Origin: Domibacillus indicus
GTDB taxonomy: Bacteria > Bacillota > Bacilli > Bacillales > Domibacillaceae
Direction of reading: 5' to 3'
Assembly: GCF_000970685.1 (NCBI RefSeq)
Contig: NZ_LAJB01000007.1
Location: forward strand, 434,001 to 498,000
Length of the DNA: 64,000 nt
Part shown: positions 50,695 to 59,352 of the stretch, piece by piece
Layout of the letters: each line of letters opens with the position of its first letter
How positions within the stretch are numbered: position 1 is the first letter of the stretch
Translations under genes and position numbers: made by a program
Notes under the pieces: model-generated
What the model saw: the letters and a program-made list of their open reading frames with translations, nothing else
What the model was told of the DNA's origin: nothing
The model's database searches: none

Positions 50695-51240
50695 TTATTT
50701 GCTGTTTCGATATGCTGCTCTTGTAGTTGGACTATACGCCTGGAAGATTCGGTCAATTTCTGCTTCGTGATTTTCTTTTGCGTCAACGAGCACAACAACA
50801 TTTCCTTCCTTCAAATACCGCTCATACTCTTTCGCTTTTTCCTCTGGAATACCGGCACCAGCCAGCGCACCGATAATTCCCCCGCCTCCAAGACCGACCC
50901 CTGCCCCGGTTAAGCCGGCGACAATCGGACCGGCGGCGACAATCGGACCAATTCCCGGAATGGCAATCAAGCCTGCGCCAAGGATCGCTCCCAGTGACCC
51001 GCCGAGAAGGCCGCCTGAAAGTGCGCCAATGCCCGCTCCTCTTTCAGCGTGTTCAAGCCGCTCGCTACTGTCGGTAATAATATCCGCATTTGTCTCATGC
51101 TCAATATCATGAACATCCTTTCTGCTTTTCGCAAAAACAGAAATATCATCAATGCTGTAGCCTTTCAGCTTCAATTCCTCAATTACTTTAATAACTGCGT
51201 CATGTTCTTGAAAAACGCCGCCCATAATTCTCATTGCCAT
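50695..51240 (-). CDS. General stress protein 17M / YflT-like
   Basis: 181 aa. An N-terminal YflT-type domain (GGVFQEHDAVIKVIEELKLKGYSIDDISVFAKS), a central very Gly-rich hydrophobic segment (GALSGGLLGGSLGAILGAGLIAIPGIGPIVAAGPIV...) that may insert in membranes, and a C-terminal part with YERYLKEGNVVVLVDAKENHEAE. Similar to the YflT and Gsp17M general stress family. GGAG eight bases before the ATG and a sigma-B promoter upstream support stress control. Confidence 0.88.
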   Translation of the reverse strand: MAMRIMGGVFQEHDAVIKVIEELKLKGYSIDDISVFAKSRKDVHDIEHETNADIITDSSERLEHAERGAGIGALSGGLLGGSLGAILGAGLIAIPGIGPIVAAGPIVAGLTGAGVGLGGGGIIGALAGAGIPEEKAKEYERYLKEGNVVVLVDAKENHEAEIDRIFQAYSPTTRAAYRNSK

Positions 51241-51277
51241 TGTTTTGTTCTCCTTTCTTTTTTGTTTCTATTTCTTA

Positions 51278-51302
51278 ATACCCGGCACTCAAAAAACTAA
51301 CC
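51278..51302 (-). promoter_or_regulatory. Sigma-B promoter of the YflT-like gene
   Basis: Minus strand GGTTAG (51297-51302), 13-base spacer, GGGTAT (51278-51283); consensus GTTTAA-N12-15-GGGTAT. Located about 38 bases before the start codon. Confidence 0.75.
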
Positions 51303-51345
51303 GGATAAAACACTGTCTTTCTTTCCAGCGCAAATTAAAGCAAAG

Positions 51346-52401
51346 CTATTGAAACATTGATGGATCAAGTCCGTTTGAAGCAAGAACAATATCATTTTTC
51401 CTAAAAAGCTGGATGATCAAATGACGAAGCCTGCTTTCAAGCTGTTCCTTTGTTTTAAAATTGGCAACGGGAATTTCAACCAAAAAATCCATTGCCCTGT
51501 TCCGCAAACCGACAAACCGAATGTCAGGAGCAGGCTCTGCTAAAATTCCGCTCATGCTTTCTTTCATTTTCTCTGCCGCTTCCTGTAAAAGCTCTTCCAC
51601 TTTTGCTGTATCGGCACCATATTCAATACTGACGGACACTTGAGCCATCATTTCCGCCCCGGTCCGGTTTTTAATAATCTGCTCGATAAAGTACTGGTTG
51701 GGTACAATGAGAACTCCTTCTTTGGCAGTCCGGACGATGGTGGAGCGCAGCCGGATTTTTTCCACCTGGCCAACCTGCTTATCAATCTGGATTATTTCGC
51801 CTACTTCAATAGGCCGTTCAAATAAAATGATAATCCCTGATACAAAGTTGCCGGCTACATTTCTCATTCCAAAGCCGATTCCGATGCCCAGCACGCCAAA
51901 AACAGCACCAAGGGCCGTTAAGTCAATTCCTACGCTTGTAAAACTGATGGCCAGCGCCACAATCATAACCGTATAATAAATAATTTGATTGAATGTATAG
52001 CCGAGTCCTCTATCCACCCGGTAGTAATCGTAAACCGGCGTCAAAACGTATTCCATAACCAGCTTCAGGAGACGATCCGCCAGGGAAACAATCATAATGG
52101 CCATAATGATTAAAAACAGGGATACATCTACGCCGTCGCTTGAATAAAGAGGATAAAACAGCCAGCTGCTTTTTGAAAAATAAAACAAAAACAGAAGAAT
52201 AAGACAATAAAACGTAATCCAATTTAAAAAAGAGGAAAAAGAAGTAAAAACTCCTTTTTTAATGCCTGTTTTTTTAGTAGACATCCTGTTGAAGAAGCCT
52301 TTTAAGATGATATTCACCAGCACAATGGAGGCAAAAGAAACAATAAACCATGTAAGCTGAAGATCTGAAAACTGCTGTAGAAAATCTGTCATTTGCTGCA
52401 T
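51346..52401 (-). CDS. MscS-family mechanosensitive channel
   Basis: 351 aa. Four to five membrane helices, with the pore helix and beta domain: VFGVLGIGIGFGMRNVAGNFVSGIIILFERPIEVGEIIQI, then VGQVEKIRLRSTIVRTAKEGVLIVPNQYFIEQIIKN. This is the MscS core; B. subtilis YkuT is similar. Opens under hypoosmotic stress to release solutes. The ATG at 52401 lacks a strong ribosome binding site; the GTG at 52404 is next to it. Confidence 0.92.
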   Translation of the reverse strand: MQQMTDFLQQFSDLQLTWFIVSFASIVLVNIILKGFFNRMSTKKTGIKKGVFTSFSSFLNWITFYCLILLFLFYFSKSSWLFYPLYSSDGVDVSLFLIIMAIMIVSLADRLLKLVMEYVLTPVYDYYRVDRGLGYTFNQIIYYTVMIVALAISFTSVGIDLTALGAVFGVLGIGIGFGMRNVAGNFVSGIIILFERPIEVGEIIQIDKQVGQVEKIRLRSTIVRTAKEGVLIVPNQYFIEQIIKNRTGAEMMAQVSVSIEYGADTAKVEELLQEAAEKMKESMSGILAEPAPDIRFVGLRNRAMDFLVEIPVANFKTKEQLESRLRHLIIQLFRKNDIVLASNGLDPSMFQ

Positions 52402-52593
52402 CACCCATTTTTAATATAAAGCTTTCAAAGCCTGTTAGTCTGCTTATTCCCTCCTGGGCTGTTCAAAAACGCGAAGGACGGCATTTCCTGTTTTGGGAGC
52501 AGAAACAGCACCAAAGCCTTTTCCTTTACTTATCACACCTGATAGCCTATCTTTTGGTGAGGAAGCCTTACAGACGGGAAGGTTGTGTTGAAA

Positions 52594-53568
52594 ATGAAGT
52601 TAAGCGTTTTGGATCAATCCGTTATTACGGCCGGCAGTACAGCGGCGGCTGCCTTGCAAAACACCGTAAAGCTGGCCCGGCTAACAGAAAAAATGGGCTA
52701 TACCCGCTTTTGGACAGCGGAGCATCATAATGCAAACGGCATGGCGGGCTCGTCGCCAGAAGTGCTGATCTCCCATATTGCTTCAAATACCAGATCGATC
52801 CGTGTCGGGTCGGGAGGGGTTCTTCTCCCTCAGTACAGTCCATATAAGGTGGCGGAAAATTTCAAGGTACTGGAAGCTTTATTTCCGGGAAGGATTGATT
52901 TGGGAATCGGACGCTCGCCGGGTGGTTCTGCGGACACCCGCCTGGCTTTGACAGATGGCATCAGAAAAAGCCTAAATGAATTTCCGCGTCAGGTGAGGGA
53001 TCTGCAGGGGTATTTAGCCGGCGAAAATCAAACTGTCCAAGCGTACCCGATGACGAGCAGCCTTCCTGAGATGTGGATGCTGGGCATTACCCACCGCGGC
53101 GCAAGAACAGCCGCTGAGCATGGCACTGCTTTTACTTATGGGCATTTTATCAATCCTTATAACGGGCGCAGGGCAATGGCGCAATATCGAAACGATTTTC
53201 AGCCTTCGTCCCTTTTAAATCAGCCGAAAACAAACGTCTGCGTTTTTGTTATATGTGCAGGCTCCCAGGAAAAAGCGGAAGAAATCGCACTCAGCCAGGA
53301 TGCATGGCTGCTGGCAGTTGAAAAAAACAGGGATACGAGAATACCGGCTATTGAGGAAGCCGGACGGCGCATTGTAACAGGTGCGGACAAGGAAAAAGCA
53401 AAAGAAAACCGGAAGCGCATGATTATCGGAACTCCCCAAAAAGTGAGAGATGAACTTCTTGCCCTGAGCGAGGCTTATCAAACGGAAGAATTTATAATCA
53501 TTGCCAATGTACATAACTTTGAGGACAAAATAACGTCGTATTCTCTCCTCGCTGAGAGCCTGTTATAA
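52594..53568 (+). CDS. Luciferase-like (LLM class) flavin monooxygenase
   Basis: 324 aa. MKLSVLDQS at the N-terminus, RFWTAEHHNANGMAGSSPEVLISH, TRSIRVGSGGVLLPQYSPYKVAENFK, FPGRIDLGIGRSPGG and a C-terminal GTPQKVRDELLAL are the TIGR03558-type luciferase-like group. Would use FMNH2 and oxygen on an unknown substrate. The start is ambiguous: GGGAAGG lies five bases before a TTG at 52588 and eleven before this ATG, which matches relatives. Ends at a terminator. Confidence 0.9.
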   Translation: MKLSVLDQSVITAGSTAAAALQNTVKLARLTEKMGYTRFWTAEHHNANGMAGSSPEVLISHIASNTRSIRVGSGGVLLPQYSPYKVAENFKVLEALFPGRIDLGIGRSPGGSADTRLALTDGIRKSLNEFPRQVRDLQGYLAGENQTVQAYPMTSSLPEMWMLGITHRGARTAAEHGTAFTYGHFINPYNGRRAMAQYRNDFQPSSLLNQPKTNVCVFVICAGSQEKAEEIALSQDAWLLAVEKNRDTRIPAIEEAGRRIVTGADKEKAKENRKRMIIGTPQKVRDELLALSEAYQTEEFIIIANVHNFEDKITSYSLLAESLL

Positions 53569-53621
53569 GCAGGCGGCAGAAATATCTTGATCTTTTTCAG
53601 GAAAATCCGTTTTCCCCACAA

Positions 53622-53659
53622 AAAAGCCCGCCTGTTCATGCAGTTTTCAGGCGGGTTTT
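53622..53659. terminator. Bidirectional terminator
   Basis: AAAAGCCCGCCTG / CAGGCGGGTTTT stem between convergent genes. Confidence 0.85.
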
Positions 53660-53682
53660 CTCGTTATTAGTTTACTTTATTG

Positions 53683-54102
53683 TTAATATACACTTTTCTC
53701 TTTTTTGCTTTTAAAGGAAGTAAATATTTTGCGGATCACGGCCAGCAAGATAACGATCGTCAGCACGTTGACCAGCAGTCCTAAAATAGAACCTAACATC
53801 CCCATACTTCCAAATAAACTGCCAAACAGCAACCCAGCAAGACCACCTACCATTAACCCACGCATAAGCCCGCTTGACAAAAAGCTGCCCTTTTTCTGGG
53901 CCGAGCTTGTGGATTTATTTGTGGCAATCGAATCCGATTTTTTGTTTTGAAAACTTGAAGGACTGTTTACACTGTTGTTTGTGCTGTTAAAGCTTCTTTT
54001 TCCCCGCGCTTCCACAGTGGTTGAATGATCCTGAAAAACGGCTGTTCCAAGAGGAGAAAAAGCAATGACTGCTGCAAGTAAAGACGTGATGATTTTCTTC
54101 AA
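53683..54102 (-). CDS. Exported protein with Gly-rich membrane segments
   Basis: 139 aa. Signal peptide (IITSLLAAVIAFSPLGTAVF), a Ser/Asn-rich linker (about residues 33-75), then two hydrophobic segments (GLMVGGLAGLLFGSLFGSMG and LLVNVLTIVILLAVIRKIF) and a basic tail. The Gly-rich membrane part resembles the N-terminal part of Tim44-like/'YtkA-adjacent' bacterial proteins, but no firm family is visible. Function unknown. Confidence 0.68.
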   Translation of the reverse strand: MKKIITSLLAAVIAFSPLGTAVFQDHSTTVEARGKRSFNSTNNSVNSPSSFQNKKSDSIATNKSTSSAQKKGSFLSSGLMRGLMVGGLAGLLFGSLFGSMGMLGSILGLLVNVLTIVILLAVIRKIFTSFKSKKEKSVY

Positions 54103-54250
54103 TTCTCTATCTCCTTCATGCAGTTAAGCATGGTAATTTTGTTAAAGCACAGCCCGGAAATAACCGAAGCTGAGGAGCCAATTTAAGAAGCTTTTCCTGA
54201 AAATCAGTTCAAGCTCCTTACATCTCTTATTATACCATTTTTTCAAAAAA

Positions 54251-54275
54251 AACCGCACTTATAAGAAGTGCAGTT
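54251..54275 (-). terminator. Terminator of DnaB-like mini gene
   Basis: AA(C)CGCACTT-ATAAG-AAGTGC(A)GTT, followed on the minus strand by TTTTTTTTG. Confidence 0.75.
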
Positions 54276-54286
54276 TAAAAAGGAGA

Positions 54287-54595
54287 CTATTTGTTTTGTT
54301 GATCCAGGCTATATTCTTTCTTAGCTAATTCAAACGCTTCTTCTGCATTTTTCACGCGAAGCCTTCTCCAGCGGGCTGCAGTTTTATAAACGTCCCGATA
54401 ATCCGGTGTATTCATATTAAGCTTGGCGCAGTATAAAAGAACGTTTATTGCATCGTCAGGCAGGCGGTATATCCGCAGCTTCCCAACAGCCCGCAAGTCA
54501 GCCCCTAATACTTTTCCACCGCTCATATCTTTTAATAATTGAGGCGCACTTACCTCTTTCAGGTATTGCAAAAGTTTGCGTTCTTCATCTGTCAT
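54287..54595 (-). CDS. Stand-alone DnaB/DnaD C-terminal-like domain protein
   Basis: 102 aa, soluble and basic. The order SAPQLLKDMSGGKVLGADLRAVGKL, LPDDAINVLLYCAKLNM, RDVYKTAARWRRLRVKNAEEAFELAKKEY follows the C-terminal DnaB_2 domain of the Bacillus helicase-loading protein DnaB (SPYELL..GG..ADLK..EEL, PPGVINVLI.Y, Y.EKIA.HW.R..VKT..EAMELA), but the N-terminal 350 residues of DnaB are absent. Could be a DNA-binding relative of unknown role, or a leftover from a mobile element. The stop codon of a relic frame abuts its start. Confidence 0.7.
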   Translation of the reverse strand: MTDEERKLLQYLKEVSAPQLLKDMSGGKVLGADLRAVGKLRIYRLPDDAINVLLYCAKLNMNTPDYRDVYKTAARWRRLRVKNAEEAFELAKKEYSLDQQNK

Positions 54596-54785
54596 TCAGC
54601 TACATAACTCCTTTATATCTCTTTGAAGTTCTTTACGGCCAGCGACTATCACATCGGCAGATTTTGCATCTCGCCGAACAAGCCGGTGCTGCTCCGCAAA
54701 TATCAGTTGCAGCTTTTTGACATCAGCTGATTAAATATGGCTAACACGCCCTATAGTCTCCTGCAATTCTTCATGCTCCGGTCAT
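54596..54785 (-). pseudogene. Decayed YolD-like coding relic
   Basis: Minus strand, one frame: PEHEELQETIGRVSHI, stop, SADVKKLQLIFAEQHRLVRR, ending with a TGA that abuts the start of the DnaB-like gene. 'IGRVxHI...KKLQLIFAE' is the C-terminal pattern of YolD-like proteins (partners of UvrX-type Y-family polymerases). There is no usable start codon and one internal stop. Confidence 0.5.
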
Positions 54786-55130
54786 TTCATCCATCAAAGC
54801 GGCTTGTAACATTTACGTGCCGGCTTGTTCGACGTCTTTCTGACCAAAAGCCCCCTCCCCAGTAAATTAACCGTTCCATCCTGCTTTTAAACAAATGTAA
54901 GAGCCATTCAAAGATTGCGGCTGGCTTCTTCACACCAAAGCAGGCGGCAATGATGCCATGTTTACAGGGTAAAATAATAAGGCTTTCTTTTTAAAATGAC
55001 TATTATTTTATATCGGCTTATCTAAAAATCCTAAAAAGCAGTTCGATATTGTAATATTCCGAAATATTCCGGACAATGTATCTGTACCGAGATTTTGATA
55101 ATCTACTTTTTATGCATAAGTAAATTTCAT
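54786..55130. other. Intergenic region, possibly degraded coding DNA
   Basis: About 345 bases without an intact frame. Part nearest the YolD relic may belong to the same decayed region. Includes a near dyad ATTCCGAAATATTCCGGA around 55053-55071. Confidence 0.4.
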
Positions 55131-55135
55131 GGAAA

Positions 55136-55161
55136 AAGGCAAGGAGACGTCTCCTTGCCTT
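55136..55161 (-). terminator. Terminator of SLH protein gene
   Basis: AAGGCAAGGAGA-CG-TCTCCTTGCCTT, near-perfect stem, T run on the minus strand. Confidence 0.85.
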
Positions 55162-55912
55162 ACTTTTCATAATACTTTGTATAAACTCTATATAGCAATA
55201 GCGCTAGTTGCCCTCTTGTTAAAGGGTCGTTGGTGCCAAACACTGTGTTTGATTTGCCCCGGGTAATGCCGCTGTCCGTCAAAGCATGAACCGCTCGAAT
55301 GTATCGGCCAGAGACATCTTTAAATGAAGTTGATATATCTTCTGGCTCAATAAGCTCAACATTATGCTGAAATACATTGTATAGCATAATCGCTGCTTCG
55401 CCTCGTGTCATTGTATCATAAGATCCAAACAGGGTTGCGGTTTTTCCATTCATAAGACCTGCCCATTTAAGGGTTGAGATCATGTCTAGCGCACGTAGAG
55501 GCACATCTGTAAATCCTGCTGACGGGTAATCATCAAACTCAGCAATAAAATCATTTCTATACTTTCCAACGATCATTGCGGCATCCAAACGCTTAATTGG
55601 ATCGTTTACGCCAAATGTTTCACCGAAACCTCTTGCTATTACATTTTTATGTAAGAACTGCACAGCGTGGGCTAGTTCTGTGTTGGCTGGCACATCTGTA
55701 AACTTCGTTACTCTCCCTGGCTCACTTTCTAATACCAGCTCCTCAGGTAGAATTTTGTCGTTTGATGGCATGGATGGAATTGCCGCCTCGTCCTCTTTTT
55801 CTACTGCAATCGGGCCATCTGATCTCCATTCAGCGAATGTCAGTGTTAATGTTGATGAAAAACATGTGCCTGCCAGCAATGCTGACGCTAAAACTTTGAA
55901 TGGCTTTTTCAT
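55160..55912 (-). CDS. S-layer homology (SLH) domain protein
   Basis: 250 aa. Signal peptide (VLASALLAGTCFSSTLTLTFA), a short acidic linker and three SLH repeats (about 66-125: FTDVPANTELAHAVQFLHKN..GFGETFGVNDPIKRLDAAMIV; 128-185: FTDVPLRALDMISTLKWAG..GSYDTMTRGEAAIMLY; 195-250: FKDVSGRYIRAVHALTDSG..FGTNDPLTRGQLALLLYR). SLH triplets bind pyruvylated secondary wall polymers, so the protein is held in the cell wall. There is no other domain, so it may be a wall-occupancy or structural factor. Confidence 0.92.
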   Translation of the reverse strand: MKKPFKVLASALLAGTCFSSTLTLTFAEWRSDGPIAVEKEDEAAIPSMPSNDKILPEELVLESEPGRVTKFTDVPANTELAHAVQFLHKNVIARGFGETFGVNDPIKRLDAAMIVGKYRNDFIAEFDDYPSAGFTDVPLRALDMISTLKWAGLMNGKTATLFGSYDTMTRGEAAIMLYNVFQHNVELIEPEDISTSFKDVSGRYIRAVHALTDSGITRGKSNTVFGTNDPLTRGQLALLLYRVYTKYYEK

Positions 55913-56044
55913 GGTTCCTTTCTCCTCTTATGTAAATTAATAGATGCCATTTATTATTATATCAAAAGAGCAGTAAACAAAAATTATCTTTGTAGAAACC
56001 CTCTTAGAAACCAGGCAGGGATACCTTTTGATCGACAAAAATAA

Positions 56045-56073
56045 AAAGAGACGTCTTAGTAAGACGTCTCTTT
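56045..56073 (-). terminator. Terminator downstream of tRNA-Arg
   Basis: AAAGAGACGTCTT-AGT-AAGACGTCTCTTT with T run on the minus strand. Confidence 0.85.
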
Positions 56074-56196
56074 CTCAGCAGTTTGCCACTATAAAGATCC
56101 AAAATACGGCGTAGTTTTAGATGACCGCTGGACTGGCTGCTTCATGCAACGATATAGAAGACTGCTGCACCGCTGGTTTAACCTGCTTTTTCATGA

Positions 56197-56270
56197 CGTC
56201 CCAGATAGGAATCGAACCTACGACCTGCAGCTTAGGAGGCTGCTGCTCTATCCTGCTGAGCTACTGGGAC
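56197..56270 (-). tRNA. tRNA-Arg (CCU)
   Basis: 74-nt cloverleaf on the minus strand: acceptor GTCCCAG/CTGGGAC, D arm GCTC..GAGC, anticodon arm GCAGC-CTCCTAA-GCTGC (anticodon CCU), T arm GTAGG-TTCGATT-CCTAT, discriminator G. CCA not encoded. Its loop CTCCTAA is close to CTCCTTT in the tRNA-like gene at 40033. Confidence 0.95.
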
Positions 56271-56633
56271 CTGTAAAGTGTTACTATGTAAGGATATTTG
56301 TTAAATTTGCCTGTTTCGGTTTATTCGTTTAACAAAGTCCTCTGCCACTCCTTACTTTAGCAAAAACAGAAAATCTTTGCACTCAAAAAACCTAAAAACT
56401 AAAAAAAGAATAGCTTGCACGCATCATTTTTAAAATTGATTGCCAGCAGTCTGACTTTCTTTAGGCAATTCCTATTATATTATAAAACGCCCTCCGATAA
56501 AAGACGTAAAAACTGCAGAGCACCTTAATGCACTCTCTTCTACAGCTTACTCTGACCTTTTCCAAAAGAAGCGTGCATGATCTTCTGCCGGCATTTCTCC
56601 TTTAAAACAATCACTCCCCGGTTGAGTGGCACA
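56271..56633. other. Intergenic region upstream of tRNA-Arg
   Basis: About 360 bases, AT-rich, presumably holding the tRNA-Arg promoter. No supported gene. Confidence 0.5.
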
Positions 56634-57389
56634 TCAGCATTTAATCTCCAGCACTACCGGACAATGATCGCTGCCTATGACGTCAGCATGGATGTCTGCT
56701 TTTAACAGAGATCCGGCTATCCGTTTGGAAACAATGAAATAATCAATTCTCCAGCCGATGTTTCTTTCCCTCACCCGGCTCATATAAGGCCACCATGTGT
56801 AGGCGCCTTCTCTGTCAGGATAGAAATACCGGAAGCTGTCGATAAAGCCGGCTTCCAGCAATGCTGTCATCTTGCTCCGTTCCCCTTCTGTAAAGCCCGA
56901 GTTTCCTCTGTTGGATTTCGCATTTTTTAAATCAATCTCCCGGTGCGCCACATTCAGGTCCCCGCAATAAATGACGGGCTTTACACGGTCCAGTTCAATT
57001 AGATAACCGCGTACTTCCTCTTCCCAGGTTAAGCGATAATCAAGGCGGGAAAGATCTCTTTTGGAATTGGGGGTATAAATATTGACTACATAAAAATGTT
57101 CAAACTCGAGGATAATTACCCTGCCTTCTGCTTCGTTTTCATTCGCGCCAATCCCGTACTTTACCGAAAGAGGCGGAATCTTAGTAAAAACAGCAGTGCC
57201 GGAATATCCTTTTTTCTCTGCATAATTCCAGTATTGATGATAGCCTTCCAGGACGAGATCGATCTGACCTTCCTGCAGCTTTGTTTCCTGCAGGCAGAAT
57301 ATATCTGCGTTTATCTCATTAAAATAATCCAAAAAGCCCTTTTTCACACAGGCTCTTATGCCATTAACGTTCCACGAAACCAATTTCAT
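56634..57389 (-). CDS. exoA: Exodeoxyribonuclease III / AP endonuclease
   Basis: 251 aa. KLVSWNVNGIRA, CLQETKLQ (metal Glu), YTPNSKRDLSRLDYRL, YCGDLNVAHREIDL (catalytic Asp/Asn), GFTEGERSKM, TWWPYMSRVRERNIGWRIDYF and GSDHCPVVLEI (catalytic Asp-His) are the full xth/ExoA motif set. Cleaves abasic sites and trims 3' ends in base excision repair. Start at 57389 (MKLVSWN) chosen by family; the frame is open to 57434. Two repair genes (this and the Mug-type glycosylase) lie next to each other. Confidence 0.95.
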   Translation of the reverse strand: MKLVSWNVNGIRACVKKGFLDYFNEINADIFCLQETKLQEGQIDLVLEGYHQYWNYAEKKGYSGTAVFTKIPPLSVKYGIGANENEAEGRVIILEFEHFYVVNIYTPNSKRDLSRLDYRLTWEEEVRGYLIELDRVKPVIYCGDLNVAHREIDLKNAKSNRGNSGFTEGERSKMTALLEAGFIDSFRYFYPDREGAYTWWPYMSRVRERNIGWRIDYFIVSKRIAGSLLKADIHADVIGSDHCPVVLEIKC

Positions 57390-57566
57390 CAAGTACAGTT
57401 GTCTCCTTGCCTTATGTTTTAATAAATTCCACAATTACTATACTAGGCAACAAAAGGGGAAACGTCCAGCGATGCCAATTGAGGAAATCGTGTTAAAACA
57501 GCAGCCAGGTACAAAAGAAAGATGAAAGTGGCTATGTATAAAACCAATAGTTCGCTAAAAGCACGG

Positions 57567-58100
57567 CTATTCTGTGTGTCCCTCTTTTTCTGCCAGAGAG
57601 GAAACAAACGGCAGGAGCTGCTTGTAAATATGAATGATTTCCTCCATTTTCATTCTGACTAAACCACTGGAAGAAGGGGCCACAAAGTCCAGCGTACCCG
57701 GCACGACAGAGTCAGGCTGCGGACCCCAGGGAACCTGTTTCCTGCCGCTGTATTCCTGATAAACTCCTTTCCCGACAAAACAAACAATTTTGGGGCGGTA
57801 ATGCTCGATCTTTCTTTTTAATAGAACTCTGCCCTCCCGATACTCCTCCTTTGTAATTTCATCAGCTGTTTTCGTCGGTCTCGCGACAATGTTGGTCAAG
57901 CCGTACCCCAATCCCGGCAATTGACTGTCTTCGGCTGCCCTGAACTTCCTCGGGGTCAGCCCTGCTTCAAAAAGAATTTTCCAAAAACGATTATTCGGAT
58001 TAGCAAAGTGATGCCCCGTTTCCCCCGAGCGGACACTCGGATTGAAGCCTACAAAAAGAATATCAAGATTTTCTTTTAAATGGTCGTTGATTGGTTTCAC
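57567..58100 (-). CDS. Mug/TDG-type mismatch-specific DNA glycosylase
   Basis: 177 aa. DILFVGFNPSVRSGETGHHFANPNNRFWKIL carries the catalytic GxNPS motif, and VPGTLDFVAPSSSGLV and KIVCFVGKGVYQEYSG follow in order. Removes uracil or thymine from G mismatches and alkylated bases. GTG start with GAGGAG nine bases upstream. Upstream of exoA, which would process the abasic sites it creates, but there is a gap of 177 bases, so joint transcription is likely but not certain. Confidence 0.92.
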   Translation of the reverse strand: MKPINDHLKENLDILFVGFNPSVRSGETGHHFANPNNRFWKILFEAGLTPRKFRAAEDSQLPGLGYGLTNIVARPTKTADEITKEEYREGRVLLKRKIEHYRPKIVCFVGKGVYQEYSGRKQVPWGPQPDSVVPGTLDFVAPSSSGLVRMKMEEIIHIYKQLLPFVSSLAEKEGHTE

Positions 58101-58239
58101 CCTTCAGAACTCCTCCTCATATGATGAGCAGATTTATTTTCTTTTATTATTCCCGCTTTTCGCGGTAATAAAAAATGCAGCATTGAGCTTTGTACTAAGA
58201 AAAGAACCATCCAGCCAGAGATTGGGTTTTTGTCACACG

Positions 58240-58482
58240 TTAATAAATAGACGGCAGTATGTCTCTGTCATGCAGCATTTTAAAAACCCTGAAATAAAAT
58301 CGAAACTCATCCAAAAACAACCGGGTTCCTTCTTCAAAATCATGCCAGTCAAAAAACGATTCCAGCGTATCAGAGTCCTCATTATCAAGCTCACCGGAAA
58401 CATAAAGCGGGTACCTCAGCTTTTCAAACATCCTGCTATGTCCATAAATACCGAAAATATCTTCGATCTCTTCTTCTGTCAT
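58240..58482 (-). CDS. Small acidic hypothetical protein
   Basis: 80 aa, acidic at the N-terminus (TEEEIEDIFGIYGHSRMFEKLRYPLYVSGELDNEDSDTLESFFDW), aromatic-rich C-terminus. Good RBS AAAGGAGAG seven bases upstream. No family recognised. Lone minus-strand gene before the PHA operon. Confidence 0.72.
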   Translation of the reverse strand: MTEEEIEDIFGIYGHSRMFEKLRYPLYVSGELDNEDSDTLESFFDWHDFEEGTRLFLDEFRFYFRVFKMLHDRDILPSIY

Positions 58483-58665
58483 TTGTAACTCTCCTTTCTG
58501 CTAAATACTTCCTATAGTATGTCCAAACAGCCGCGTGGAACCGGCACCTGTCCCTGCCTGCCGGCTTTTTCAAAAAGAGCCTGGGCTTGTTCACCAATTT
58601 ACGCACACTTCTCTTTGGGCCTGTTTATAATAAATAAACAGAAATAATTGAAAGGAGCATTCTTA

Positions 58666-59352
58666 ATGGAAAAAAAATCTGAAGCGCCTGATATTTATGA
58701 AACAATCAGAAATGCAGGCTTTCTGCTGGAAACACAGCTTAATGAGTGGATCCAGAACCAATTAAATAAAGAACAGCTTGTACTGCCCGCAGCTCTTCTA
58801 TCCAATGTACACGGCAAGCTGATCGAGTTTATCAGTGAATTCCAGGAAATCATTTCTCTCCATTTAAATACTCCGACCAAGGACGATGTTGCAAATGTTG
58901 CCAGACTGGTAATTCAGACCGAAGAAAAAGTAGATGATTTGAACGATAGAATGGAGGAGCTGGCAGCAGTGATAGAGGAGCTCAGTACAGGAACAACGCA
59001 TAAAAAACCGGTCTCCAGCCATCCGTTATCGGCCCGGCATGCCTCCAGACTGCCGGACCGGATAGAGGAAAAAGCAGATGATTTAGTCCGCAGGATGGAT
59101 GAATTGGAAGCAATAGTAAAAAAGCTCGGAACCAAAACAGGTAAAAGGCCGGCTTCGAGCTGTTTGTTATCAGCCCGGCATGCAAAAGAGAACAGAAAAT
59201 CAGAAGCCAGAGATACCAAGAAGAAAGCAATCCTTGAAGAACTTCTGAGCCCCAGGTCCTTTGTTCTTCTGAATTCTGATTCTATTTTTGGAGATGAGGC
59301 TTTTTCAAAGCTGCTTCAGGATGTAAAGCAAAAAAGGAGAAAAAAAATATGA
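58666..59352 (+). CDS. PhaR-like subunit of class IV PHA synthase
   Basis: 228 aa. The stretch LNTPTKDDVANVARLVIQTEEKVDDLNDRMEELA is typical of PhaR from Bacillus (PSKEDVANVASLVIxLEEKVD). Unlike typical PhaR it carries a near-duplicate: residues 80-126 (RLVIQTEEKVDDLNDRMEEL..PVSSHPLSARHA) and 128-173 (RLPDRIEEKADDLVRRMDEL..PASSCLLSARHA). Mostly helical; would stabilise PhaC on PHA granules. AAAGGAG eight bases before the ATG. Its stop overlaps the phaC start (ATGA), so the two are co-translated. Confidence 0.85.
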   Translation: MEKKSEAPDIYETIRNAGFLLETQLNEWIQNQLNKEQLVLPAALLSNVHGKLIEFISEFQEIISLHLNTPTKDDVANVARLVIQTEEKVDDLNDRMEELAAVIEELSTGTTHKKPVSSHPLSARHASRLPDRIEEKADDLVRRMDELEAIVKKLGTKTGKRPASSCLLSARHAKENRKSEARDTKKKAILEELLSPRSFVLLNSDSIFGDEAFSKLLQDVKQKRRKKI

